A program made the position numbers and the translations under genes. Below, piece by piece: positions 36,013 through 44,971 of a stretch of DNA of 64,000 nucleotides. Position 1 is the first letter of the stretch. Every line of letters begins with the position of its first letter. A model generated the notes under the pieces. It searched no databases, was not told the origin of the DNA, and worked only from the letters and a program-made list of their open reading frames with translations. This DNA is from Gluconobacter vitians (GTDB lineage Bacteria > Pseudomonadota > Alphaproteobacteria > Acetobacterales > Acetobacteraceae): contig NZ_JABCQG010000014.1 in NCBI RefSeq assembly GCF_015244565.1, positions 24,470-88,469 on the forward strand. The letters are read 5' to 3'.

Positions 36013-37241
36013 TACGCCACTCCCACGCGCCACTGGAGTGGCGGAAGAGTGCCGTTGACCGCGTAATCTCCGACGACGCGCGTGCGATAGACGCGGGGGT
36101 TGTGATTGCCCAGCGTGCGGACGTTGCGCCAGTGCCGGTCCAGTCCGGCGACGCGCAAAGTGGCCCCGCCACTCAGTGCATCGAACAGGGCAGTCGTGGC
36201 CTCCAGAACCAGCGGCAGGATACGGTCCTGCACCTGCCAGACTTCAAGTTCAGCACGCGCGACCGTAAGATCCAGTTCCGGAGCCGGGCTGTCCGCGACG
36301 GCCTGAATGGCGCGGGCGGCGCGTTCGACGGCGGCCCCGGCGATGTAGGCGCCGCTGAAAACATGGCCCACGACTTCCAGGATCTGCGGATCCTCGGCGG
36401 GAAGGTCTGCATTGCCGTGACTGAAGGTGCGTTTGCGGCGGCGGACGGCGTCTGCAACGTCGGTTGCAGCAGCGCGGGCGATACCGGCGACCGTGGCCAG
36501 ATGATAGAGCTGGAAGAAAGCCTGCGAATGCGGGAAGGCCGTGTTGCCGTAACGCAGATCGTCTTCTTCCGTGTGGACGTTGCGGAAATGCGCGGTGCCG
36601 CTGGCGGTCAGGCGCTGGCCAATGCCGTCCCAGTCATCGACGATTTCAAGGCCGGGATCGTTGCGGGCGGCCAGTGTCTTGACGGTCTGGCCGTCTTCCG
36701 TCGTGCCGGTCACGGTCAGCCAGTCGGCGTAAAGCGAGCCGGTCGTGAAAAACTTGGAGCCATTGATGACCCATTGGCCATCGGTCCGGGAGAGGGTCGT
36801 GCTGAACAGATCACGCTTGGAGGCCGGGCCTTCCGCGGCGGCGGCACCGGCGGTCTGCCCGGCGCCGAGGCGGTCGAGCCATTTTGGGCGGTAAGGGCCG
36901 GCGGGTTCTGACAGGAGATGCTCGACGAAGCCGAAATTGGCCCGGAGGACCTGTGCAACGTTTGAATCGGCCGTGGCCAGTGCGGTGATGAGGGAGAACA
37001 GGTCTTCAAGACTGGCCCCCAGGCCGCCATGGGCGACGGGAACGCGAAGGGCTGTAAAGCCGCTGTCTTTGAGGAGGCTGATCTGGTCGAAAGGCAGTTC
37101 GCGGTTCAGTTCGGCGTATAGCGCCTGCCTGCGGATCTGCTCGAAAACGGGAGCGAAGCGGTCGTGAATCGCTGTGGTTTCACGGGCATCCTGTCCCCAG
37201 AGAAGGGAAAGATCAGGAAGCGGAGCGGAGATATAGGTCAT
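36012..37241 (-). CDS. acyl-CoA-dehydrogenase-fold monooxygenase, SfnB/DszC type
   Basis: A 409-residue flavoprotein. N-terminal helical region with LPVAHGG-like LRVPVAHGGLGASLEDLF; central beta domain GQWVINGSKFFTTGSLYADWLTV; C-terminal helical bundle with LSGGATLRVAGLDRHWRNVRT. The terminal RHWRNVRT motif is seen in the DszC/SfnB group, which oxidises sulfur compounds with FMNH2 rather than dehydrogenating acyl-CoA. It is the first gene of the minus-strand operon. The upstream divergent gene is another member of the fold. Confidence 0.87.
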   Translation of the reverse strand: MTYISAPLPDLSLLWGQDARETTAIHDRFAPVFEQIRRQALYAELNRELPFDQISLLKDSGFTALRVPVAHGGLGASLEDLFSLITALATADSNVAQVLRANFGFVEHLLSEPAGPYRPKWLDRLGAGQTAGAAAAEGPASKRDLFSTTLSRTDGQWVINGSKFFTTGSLYADWLTVTGTTEDGQTVKTLAARNDPGLEIVDDWDGIGQRLTASGTAHFRNVHTEEDDLRYGNTAFPHSQAFFQLYHLATVAGIARAAATDVADAVRRRKRTFSHGNADLPAEDPQILEVVGHVFSGAYIAGAAVERAARAIQAVADSPAPELDLTVARAELEVWQVQDRILPLVLEATTALFDALSGGATLRVAGLDRHWRNVRTLGNHNPRVYRTRVVGDYAVNGTLPPLQWRVGVA

Positions 37242-37567
37242 GGGACCTGCCTGTGGCGTGCGGTCCGAACAAGGGGGGTGAGAGCGGGGAGAAGCCCGGC
37301 ATCATCGGAGGACAGGAACAGGACAGCATTGCAGGCATAAAACTAAATCCTTTCGTATTTATTGAAGATATAAGAATTAGTGTAGTGATTCTTTTGTTCC
37401 GTCAACAGGATAGTTATTTATAAAATACACTAAACAAAAGGTTATAATGGGCGTGGCGCTGCCGGATGCATGTTCGGGCAGGACGCTGTACGGTCATGAT
37501 CTGTGTGCAGGTGATGCCGGGATGGGATCATCAGGAACAGCAACCGGGCAGAAGGCGGGCAGGACGA
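37242..37567. promoter_or_regulatory. divergent control region of the organosulfur genes
   Basis: A 326-bp region between divergent oxygenase genes; 37340-37450 is distinctly AT-rich, as expected for promoters. An 8-bp inverted repeat TTAGTGTA (37377-37384) and TACACTAA (37426-37433) spans its centre, and a TATAAT word is at 37443-37448. A regulator site is plausible but unproven. Confidence 0.45.
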
Positions 37568-38797
37568 ATGGATCAGTCTTTCGGGAAGGTGTTTGGAGCC
37601 GTGCACAGTCTTGTTCCGTGCTGTTCGGCACCGGCTGGGCTTGAGGAATTTTTCAGAATGCTGAGAGAGGTCATCCAGCGTGAAATTGCGCCTTGGGCTG
37701 CGGAAAATGACCGCATCGGACGCTATCCACGGGCCAGCATTCAGGCATTGAAGGTTTGCGGACTGATGCGGGCGCCTCTGCCGGTTGCGCTTGGGGGCCT
37801 CGGATTTTCACAGGCCTTATCGCAGGAACTCTTTCTGGAGCTTGGGATGGCGGACCCATCCGTGGCGCAGATTTACAAGGTGCATGACGATGCGGTCCGA
37901 GAACTGCTGTCCGTCGCGTCTCCGGAGTTTTCCCGGCGCCTTGCAGATCGGATCTGTTCGGAAAACGCCATTATTGGAATGGCGATTTCGGAGAACGGAA
38001 AGCGCGCGGTCGATTTTGGACATGTGGTGTCGCGGCCGGAGGGGGCAGGGCATCTCATTGACGGGCGCAAGATTTATGCGACCGGAGCCGTGGGGGCGGA
38101 TCTTCTGCTGGTGTCGTCCTATGACGTGATGGCGGAGGTGGTGCGGCTGGATTTACTGCCATCCGGGACGAAAGGGCTCCGGTTCGGAGAAGACTGGAAC
38201 CGGCTGGGACAGCGGGCAACGTATTCCGGAAGTGTGGTTCTGGAACATGTTCTGACGCGGCCGGAATGGTCGGTGCTGACGGCGCAGTCCAAGCCGCAGA
38301 TCCATGCGCCTTTGCGTTATCAGAACGGGTTTTCGATGATCCTGGCAGGGATCGGGCTGGCGGCCCTGCAGGCTGGCATCAAATTTGCGCGTGAGCACAG
38401 CCGTCCCTGGGCATCGGCGGGTGTGGAAGCGGCAGCGGATGATCTGCTGGTGCGGCGACTGTTCGGAGAAATCGGTGCTGAACTGGCGGCGGCGTGTGCG
38501 AGTGTGCGGGTTGCGGCCGGATTGCTGGATGCGTTCGAACGCGGAGAGTGTACGCGGACGGATGTGGCCATTCCGGTCTATGCAGCGCGGTCTGCGGCAT
38601 CACGGGCCGCACTTCGGGCGAGTTCGGATCTCATGGCGGCGCTGGGTGCGCGGGTGACGGATGCGGCGTACGGATTGGACCGGTACTGGCGGGATGCGAG
38701 AACCCTGTCGCTACATGATCCGGTGGAATGGAAGCACGAGGAAATTGGACGGAATCTTCTGACGGGATGGGACCCTCAGCCCGGGCTTTATCAGTAG
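37568..38797 (+). CDS. second acyl-CoA-dehydrogenase-fold oxidoreductase (SfnB/DszC-like)
   Basis: About 409 residues. Features of the fold: VIQREIAPWAAENDRIGRYP, LGGLGFSQALSQELFLELG, FGEDWNRLGQRATYSGSVVLEHV and the C-terminal LDRYWRDARTLSLHDPVEWKHEEIG, close in pattern to DszC-type flavin monooxygenases. The catalytic Glu of true acyl-CoA dehydrogenases is not apparent. ATG 37568 was chosen because AGGA is just upstream; the frame opens at 37466 and an internal Met at about residue 31 is also possible. It is transcribed away from the main organosulfur operon. Confidence 0.82.
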   Translation: MDQSFGKVFGAVHSLVPCCSAPAGLEEFFRMLREVIQREIAPWAAENDRIGRYPRASIQALKVCGLMRAPLPVALGGLGFSQALSQELFLELGMADPSVAQIYKVHDDAVRELLSVASPEFSRRLADRICSENAIIGMAISENGKRAVDFGHVVSRPEGAGHLIDGRKIYATGAVGADLLLVSSYDVMAEVVRLDLLPSGTKGLRFGEDWNRLGQRATYSGSVVLEHVLTRPEWSVLTAQSKPQIHAPLRYQNGFSMILAGIGLAALQAGIKFAREHSRPWASAGVEAAADDLLVRRLFGEIGAELAAACASVRVAAGLLDAFERGECTRTDVAIPVYAARSAASRAALRASSDLMAALGARVTDAAYGLDRYWRDARTLSLHDPVEWKHEEIGRNLLTGWDPQPGLYQ

Positions 38798-38925
38798 TTA
38801 CAGAGAGGTTTGGTCCTCTCGCGTGCTTGTGGCCTTTGGTCCTGCCGATCTCGCCGCCGGCCGATGATCTCTGAAACAGGCGAGCGGCGATCGAGTTCGC
38901 GAACAGGACACAGGCCGTGCTGTTC

Positions 38926-41319
38926 TCAGAAATGGGCGCTGACGGTTCCGAAGAACTGACGTGGCGCACCCATCAGGAAGTAATTGTATCCGGTATTGAC
39001 GAAATTGTTGCCAAGTTCGTTGGTCGTCGAAACATAGGTCTTGTTGGCAAGATTGTAGATGTTCAGGCTTGCCGTCAGTCCCTTGAGGACGCTGATATTC
39101 CCGAAATTGTAGCGGGCCTCGAAATTGGCGAGGAAATAGCCCGGGACATGCAGATCGTTCGTGTAGGTCAGCTGCCGGCTCGACAGGTAAGTCCCGTCGA
39201 CATGCACCTCGAAACCGCCGATGCGGTAGGTGATGTTTCCCTTGTACATGAACTGCGGATAGTTCGGCACGAGATTGCCGCGCGTTGCCTGCACGCCGGA
39301 TGCGGTCGTGACATCCTGATCGTAAGTGGAATGGGCATAGGAGAACGAGTTGTAGATCGACAGCCCGTCAACCGGCCGGATCGTGACGCTGGCTTCCGCA
39401 CCGTTCGTGGTCACGCCGCCTACGTTTTCGACCGCCGTGATCGGGTTGATGCCTGACTGGCTGTTGATCAGCTGAAGCCGGTTGGAGAAGTTGATCCGGT
39501 ACAGTGAGGCCAGGGCGCTCAGGAACGGCGTTGTATAGCGGTATCCCCCTTCATAGACCCAGTCGGTTTCGGGACGCAGCGTGTTCTTCGTGCTCTGGAA
39601 AGCGCTCTGCGAGGACGTCCACGGGGTTGCGGAGACGTTGGTGCCGTATCCGTCCTCGGGGAAGGAGCGCATGTTGTGTGAGACATCGAAGAACAGTTCA
39701 TGATGCGGCAGGAAGCGCCAGTTGGCCGAAACCTGCGGCAGGAACGCATTGGAAGCCTCAAGCCGCCCCTGCGCGATCTGCGTGCCATTGATGGCGAGGC
39801 TCTGTGTCGGAACGCTATTCCCGGCATTCACGATCATGGACTTAAAGCCCGCATTGATCGTCAGGGTCTTCGTGATGCGGTAGGTGTCCTGAAGGTGGAA
39901 CACGAACGTATTGGTTGAGAACGCTTCCTGCCAGGGTTGGGCAAAAACCTTGCTGGTGGGAAAGCCCGTCGTCGGATTGCCAAGCGTGCCCTGTCCCAGA
40001 ACCGGGGCCTCGGTGAAATAGCGGCTTTCGTTGAAATTGCCGTATTCGTACCAGACACCGGCATTGATCGTATGGCGCGCGATCTTGTAGGTCAGCGCGG
40101 TCTGGAACCCGCCACGTGCGATTTCCGGCGTCTGAATACGCTGTGACAGTGGTGCGCCATTCGGGGATGGCATGTAAGGCGTGGTCCAGGTGCTGTAGCC
40201 GGTATCGGCATGACCATAGAGTGTGGTCTTCAAGTTCAGCCGGTCCGTGAAATTCTCGTCCAGCGTCAGGCCGCCCAGATAATCGACGCGGTTGGCCGTG
40301 CCGGCATAATAGGCTGCGTCATACGGATCATTGGTTTTCTGAAGCGCCGGGCGGTAGATGCCCTGCGCTGCCTGATAGGCCGCCGTGTAGTCCGGATAGT
40401 AGTTCGCAAGGTTTGGGCCGACCGTATGCAGGTAGTTCATGGTCATGTCCTGGTAGTCGAACTGCTGCGTCGAACTCCAGTCGAAGAAGGCCTTGATGGA
40501 TGATCCCCGCGCCAGCGGCTGGGCGATCTTTGCATTCACCTGATCTGAATAATCATAGCCGCCGCCTTTCCACAGGTTCATGTTCGTGCGGGCATAGGCC
40601 ACGTAGAAGCGCGTTCCGGTCTTGTTGAGGTCGCCGCTGTCCAGCCGCACATAGGTACGCATCGCGGAATTGCTGCCGAAGGTCTGGCTGACCGTCCCGC
40701 CACGCTTGTGGGCGGGGTCGAGGGAATGGATCTGGATCGCGCCGCCCAGATTGCTGGTGGAGGCCACATCGATCGCACCGGCACCCTGTGAGACATCCAC
40801 GCCGCCGACATCATCGGATATGATCGAGCGCGTCACGCTCAGGCCGTTGTAGTTGTTGAACTGCTGGTCTCCGAGCGGAATGTCGTCAAGCGTAAAGCCG
40901 AGCTGGGACTGGCTGAAACCGCGCATGAAGATCTGGCTGGAATATTCATAGGTACCGAACGGATCGGCGGACTGGTAGACGACGCCAGGCAACTGGCTCA
41001 GGACCTTGAGCGGCGAGGTTCCCGGTGCGCTTTGCAGCATCATGCTGTGTGTGATGCTGGTCATCTGGCGGGTGGAGCCATGGCCGAAGACGGTAATCGC
41101 TTCGTCATGTCCGGAAATGCGGACTTCCTTTTTCGCCGGGGCTTTCCGGGCAGTTTTCGGAGCAGCGGCAGCATGGGGCGCCCGGGACGACGCCTCTGTC
41201 GTCCTGCCGGATGTGTCGGCGGCGCGGGCCGGGCTGGAGAGAAGTCCCGGAAAGAAAGCGGGGATCATTGCCACGCCACTGAGGACGGTCGAAAGCGTGA
41301 GAGCCTGTCGCGTGATCAT
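38926..41319 (-). CDS. TonB-dependent receptor, paired with an MFS permease
   Basis: A 797-residue outer-membrane receptor. Signal peptide (MITRQALTLSTVLSGVAMIP..., cleavage near SPARA), Lys/Ala-rich spacer, plug with TSPLKVLSQLPGVVYQSADP and GFTLDDIPLGDQQFNNYNGL, and a barrel ending FFGTVSAHF. It is a paralogue of the receptors at 21.5 and 32-34.6 kb. Its ATG overlaps the MFS stop by four bases. The receptor/MFS pair suggests a two-membrane import route for one ligand, probably organosulfur-related from the context. Confidence 0.9.
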   Translation of the reverse strand: MITRQALTLSTVLSGVAMIPAFFPGLLSSPARAADTSGRTTEASSRAPHAAAAPKTARKAPAKKEVRISGHDEAITVFGHGSTRQMTSITHSMMLQSAPGTSPLKVLSQLPGVVYQSADPFGTYEYSSQIFMRGFSQSQLGFTLDDIPLGDQQFNNYNGLSVTRSIISDDVGGVDVSQGAGAIDVASTSNLGGAIQIHSLDPAHKRGGTVSQTFGSNSAMRTYVRLDSGDLNKTGTRFYVAYARTNMNLWKGGGYDYSDQVNAKIAQPLARGSSIKAFFDWSSTQQFDYQDMTMNYLHTVGPNLANYYPDYTAAYQAAQGIYRPALQKTNDPYDAAYYAGTANRVDYLGGLTLDENFTDRLNLKTTLYGHADTGYSTWTTPYMPSPNGAPLSQRIQTPEIARGGFQTALTYKIARHTINAGVWYEYGNFNESRYFTEAPVLGQGTLGNPTTGFPTSKVFAQPWQEAFSTNTFVFHLQDTYRITKTLTINAGFKSMIVNAGNSVPTQSLAINGTQIAQGRLEASNAFLPQVSANWRFLPHHELFFDVSHNMRSFPEDGYGTNVSATPWTSSQSAFQSTKNTLRPETDWVYEGGYRYTTPFLSALASLYRINFSNRLQLINSQSGINPITAVENVGGVTTNGAEASVTIRPVDGLSIYNSFSYAHSTYDQDVTTASGVQATRGNLVPNYPQFMYKGNITYRIGGFEVHVDGTYLSSRQLTYTNDLHVPGYFLANFEARYNFGNISVLKGLTASLNIYNLANKTYVSTTNELGNNFVNTGYNYFLMGAPRQFFGTVSAHF

Positions 41320-42605
41320 TTGATCGTTCCTTGGTTTGCCGGGGTCGGCAGGGAGAAAGGGGGCATGGGGAACGCAGCATTGCTGTCCGATGCATCCGTT
41401 TCACGAAGTCCGAACTGGTAGATGGCAGCGCAGGTCAGCCCTACACCGCAGGCAACAAGCATCGAAGGCGCGAAGGATCTGAAGTGATCCACCATGATGC
41501 CGGTGACGACAGGAGCCAGCGCGCCACCAAGCGAGCCGCCCGTGTTCTGGATGGCCTCAAGCGTCGCAACGCGATGCTCTGCGGCAATAACGGTTCCGAG
41601 GGTCCATCCGGTGCTCATGGCGACCCCGCCTGCGAACAGGGCGGCGGCCATGAAGACCATTGAGATGGTCAATCCGGTATCAAGCGCGGTCAGCCCGGTC
41701 ATGATGGCTGCCACAATCATCGAGAGAACGAGCGGGCGGCGGCAGGCTTCCAGTCGTCCCAGGCCCCGCGCCATCAGACGATCTGAAAGCAGGCCACCCG
41801 TCAGGTTGCCGGCGAAACCGCAGATCTGGGGCAGGGCCGAGAGCAGCCCGGCCTGTGTGGCGGTGAGATGATAGGCGGACTGGAGCCATGCCGGCAGCCA
41901 GGTCGCATACAGCCAGGTCAGGTAGATGATGCCTGCAAAGCCGGCAGTCACGATCCAGCTGGAGCGCTGGTGCAGAAGATATCCCAGATCATCGCGCAGG
42001 ATGGAGGGTGGCCGGGAAGGGGCGGACGCCGTGCGCGTCGGATCGCGGTAATAGAGCACCCAGACCAGCCCGAGCAGCAGGCTGAGGACGCCGATACTGA
42101 CGGACATGCCGCGCCATCCCTGAAAGGCCATGATCGCCAGAAGCAGGGGAGGAGCAAGCGCAGGTCCGAGGGCCGCCGAACCGTTGAAAAGTCCGATGAC
42201 CGTTCCTCTTTCCGCAGGCGGGAACCAGCGTACGAGCACGCGTGTCCCCGCCAGAAAAAGCGGGGACTCCCCTATGCCGAGCATAATCCGGCATACGAAC
42301 AGCCCCGCTACGCTTGGCATCAGTCCGAAGCCGATCTGGGCGCAGGACCACACGCACAGACCGGCCCCGAGCAGCATCCGTCCCCCCAGACGATCCGCCA
42401 AAAGTCCGGCGGGAATCTGGCTGACGAGATAGGCCCAGGCGAAGACGGACAGCAGCCATCCCATGCCGGTGTAGGACATGTGCATGCTGGACATGATGGC
42501 GGTGTTGCCGATGGAGAGGGCAGCACGGTCAATGTAACTGATGCATCCTGCCATCACGAGCAGGGAGACACTCAGACGTCGTCGCCAGCCCGGAATGACG
42601 GTCAT
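41316..42605 (-). CDS. MFS transporter (anion:cation symporter-like)
   Basis: A 429-residue permease with 12 predicted helices and ACS-type motifs: SYIDRAALSIGNTAIM in helix 1, GLLADRLGGRMLLG, GIGESPLFLAGTRVLVRWFP, RGTVIGLFNGSAALG. ACS members transport organic anions such as sugar acids and phthalate. The ATG overlaps a short upstream frame (ATGA) and the stop overlaps the receptor gene, giving a tightly coupled unit. Substrate inferred only from context. Confidence 0.9.
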   Translation of the reverse strand: MTVIPGWRRRLSVSLLVMAGCISYIDRAALSIGNTAIMSSMHMSYTGMGWLLSVFAWAYLVSQIPAGLLADRLGGRMLLGAGLCVWSCAQIGFGLMPSVAGLFVCRIMLGIGESPLFLAGTRVLVRWFPPAERGTVIGLFNGSAALGPALAPPLLLAIMAFQGWRGMSVSIGVLSLLLGLVWVLYYRDPTRTASAPSRPPSILRDDLGYLLHQRSSWIVTAGFAGIIYLTWLYATWLPAWLQSAYHLTATQAGLLSALPQICGFAGNLTGGLLSDRLMARGLGRLEACRRPLVLSMIVAAIMTGLTALDTGLTISMVFMAAALFAGGVAMSTGWTLGTVIAAEHRVATLEAIQNTGGSLGGALAPVVTGIMVDHFRSFAPSMLVACGVGLTCAAIYQFGLRETDASDSNAAFPMPPFSLPTPANQGTIK

Positions 42606-42796
42606 GCTGCGGACTCCCGCACGCAGGCGGCCAGACGCCCGATGCTGGCAGGATAGGAATAGCTCTTCTCCCGGAGGGCGCGCGTGGTTAGGCGTTGCAG
42701 CGCCGTGGCTGAGTGAGACAGACTCTGGCCATATGCCGTTAAAACCGGTTCAGGATGTTGCCGCTTGGCTGTGCGCAGGATCAGAAGAAATTCCAT
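42602..42796 (-). CDS. possible 64-residue upstream peptide coupled to the MFS gene
   Basis: A short frame whose TGA overlaps the MFS ATG (ATGA), the coupling used by other genes in this window. It has no family motif, no signal peptide and no clear ribosome site, and the codon pattern is only weakly gene-like. It could be a coupling or leader peptide, or chance. Confidence 0.3.
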   Translation of the reverse strand: MEFLLILRTAKRQHPEPVLTAYGQSLSHSATALQRLTTRALREKSYSYPASIGRLAACVRESAA

Positions 42797-43333
42797 GAAT
42801 CGTTCGAGTGTCAGGACAGCATGATTGATTATGGAAAAACTGCCCCAGAGCTGCTGCAGCCTGCGTCAGAAAAGCGGTATCAATCAGAGCTACAAAATAT
42901 GTTGGCGCTGGAAGTTCCCTAAGCGGCAGATTTCGCAAAAGCAGGAGCATATAAAGCCATAAGTATTCGTTTTATCCGTGAGATCGATGGTTCTTCGCTT
43001 GGGTGGCACCATGCACCAGCCGGATGTGCAGAAAGCCGTCACTTTTGCGGGAAGTCGAAATCGGGAAATAACAGTGTCTTCGTAGCATGTGGGAGGTCTT
43101 CTGAGACCGGATCGCCGCGTGATCTGCCAGCCTGACTGCCCTTTTGTCACTGTGCCCTGAGTTCAACAAATTACAGGGTGCGTTTTTTTTTGAAAGGGAA
43201 GTCGATTTCTTGATTTCTACTTCTGTTATTTTTCAGGAGTAGAATACTGAATGGCATGCAACGAAATATCTTTTCATGAGTTGAGGTGTGATCGCGTTGC
43301 AAAGTTTCACCGCGCATCACGTCCAGGAAATGG
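42797..43333. other. 537-bp divergent intergenic region upstream of the carotenoid operon
   Basis: It separates the MFS unit (minus) from the carotenoid operon (plus). It contains a run of Ts near 43184-43193 and the hairpin at 43215-43244. No gene or RNA family recognised. Confidence 0.5.
43215..43244. promoter_or_regulatory. hairpin/dyad in the leader of the carotenoid operon
   Basis: TTCTACTTCTG (43215-43225) and CAGGAGTAGAA (43234-43244) form an 11-bp arm inverted repeat with one mismatch (G-T in RNA) and an 8-nt loop, about 90 bp before the first carotenoid gene. It lacks a T-run, so an operator or leader structure is more likely than a terminator. Confidence 0.4.
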
Positions 43334-44971
43334 ATGCGATCGTCAGGTAGAAAAGGCCAGAATGGGAATGACGGTTTGATGCCAGGGCCTGCAGTGAAGT
43401 CCGGTTCCCTTCTTGGCCGACGGATTGCGATTGTTGGGGGAGGGCCGGGCGGACTGGCTTCGGCGATGCTGCTGGCCCATGAGGGCGCGGATGTCACACT
43501 CTATGAGCGACACGGCCAGCTCGGGGGACGGTCTTCCGCGATCGAAGGCGAGACGGAGGCCGGGGCGTTCCGGTTCGATACCGGTCCGACATTCTTTCTC
43601 TATCCCCAGATCCTTCGGGACATCTTCACGCGCTGCGGGCTGCGGATGGAAGATACGATCACCCTCAAGAAGCTCGATGAAAACTATGATCTGGTTTTTG
43701 AAAATGGTCCGTCCCTGAAGGTCACGTCCGATATTGACGTGCTGGAGCGTGAGATCGCGCGGATCGATGTGCAGGATGCCGGGCGGGTTCGGGATTTCAT
43801 GGTCGATAACCGCGCCAAGTTCCGTAACTTCATTCCTGTTCTGCAGAGGCCTTTCAACAGTGTGCTGGATCTGTTGCGGCCGGACATGCTGCGGGCTTTT
43901 CCAAAGCTGCGGCCGCTGTCTTCGGTGGATCGGGATCTGAGCCGGTATTTCCGCGACCCGAGGACGCGGCTCGCCTTTTCGTTTCAGAGCAAATATCTCG
44001 GCATGTCGCCCTACAGGTGCCCGAGCCTGTTCACGATCCTGAGTTTCATGGAGCATGAATACGGCATCTATCATCCCGTTGGCGGAACGATGGCTGTCAT
44101 GGAGGCCATGGGGCAGGCGGCGCAACAGCTTGGGGTTAAGATCCGTCTGAATACGCCCGTGCGTGAGATCCTGACCCGTAAGGGGCGCGCGACGGGGGTG
44201 CTGACGGATCAGGGGCCTGAGCAGGCGGATGCCGTCATTATCAATGCCGATTTCGGGCGGGCGATGACGAAGCTGGTTCCGGACCGCAAGCGGCGCCGGT
44301 GGAAGAATAAGTCCATCGAGCGGAAGAAATACTCCTGCTCAACATTCATGATGTATCTTGGAATCGAAGGAAGTGTGCCTGACAAGGGGCATCACACGAT
44401 TTTCCTCTCGGAATCCTATGACCGGAACTTCGCTGAAATCGAAGCCGGGGAGATGCTGTCCGAAGAGGCATCCCTCTATATCCAGAATGTCTGTGTGACC
44501 GATCCGGATCAGGCGCCTGCGGGCCATTCCACGCTTTATGTCCTGTTGCCGGTCGGGCATCTGCGTGATGGCGGTGTGGACTGGACGGACGAGACACGGG
44601 CGCAGGCCCGCAGCCTTGTCATGGCCCGTCTGGAGAAGGCCGGGTTTACGGATATTGAAGAGCGGATCCGCTTTGAAAAGATCATAACGCCGGCCGACTG
44701 GGAGGAGCGTTATGACGTTCACAAGGGAGCGGTTTTCAACCTGGCCCATAATCTGGGGCAGATGCTGCACCGGCGGCCGCATAACCGTTTCGAGGATATC
44801 CGGGGCGTGTATCTCGCAGGTGGGGGCACCCATCCGGGCAGCGGGCTTCCGGTGATTTTTGAGGGTGCACGGATCAGCAGCGATCTGGTGATCCGGGATC
44901 TCGCGCCCCGGAGGCGCTTTGCGTTTTTCAACCGGCGTTCCCGGAAAGGGGCCACCCATGTCACGTCCTGA
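43334..44971 (+). CDS. CrtI/CrtN-family carotenoid desaturase (first of two)
   Basis: A 545-residue (or 530 from ATG 43379) FAD-dependent desaturase. N-terminal dinucleotide fold IAIVGGGPGGLASAMLLAHE and C-terminal GVYLAGGGTHPGSGLPVIFEGA are the CrtI/CrtN signatures. With the later oxidase, glycosyltransferase, acyltransferase and aldehyde dehydrogenase it resembles CrtN of C30 pathways, which desaturates diapophytoene or squalene-derived substrates to yellow/red polyenes at the membrane. ATG 43334 has AGGA 5 nt upstream. A second ATG at 43330 opens only a 6-codon frame. The chain-length assignment is inferred. Confidence 0.88.
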   Translation: MRSSGRKGQNGNDGLMPGPAVKSGSLLGRRIAIVGGGPGGLASAMLLAHEGADVTLYERHGQLGGRSSAIEGETEAGAFRFDTGPTFFLYPQILRDIFTRCGLRMEDTITLKKLDENYDLVFENGPSLKVTSDIDVLEREIARIDVQDAGRVRDFMVDNRAKFRNFIPVLQRPFNSVLDLLRPDMLRAFPKLRPLSSVDRDLSRYFRDPRTRLAFSFQSKYLGMSPYRCPSLFTILSFMEHEYGIYHPVGGTMAVMEAMGQAAQQLGVKIRLNTPVREILTRKGRATGVLTDQGPEQADAVIINADFGRAMTKLVPDRKRRRWKNKSIERKKYSCSTFMMYLGIEGSVPDKGHHTIFLSESYDRNFAEIEAGEMLSEEASLYIQNVCVTDPDQAPAGHSTLYVLLPVGHLRDGGVDWTDETRAQARSLVMARLEKAGFTDIEERIRFEKIITPADWEERYDVHKGAVFNLAHNLGQMLHRRPHNRFEDIRGVYLAGGGTHPGSGLPVIFEGARISSDLVIRDLAPRRRFAFFNRRSRKGATHVTS

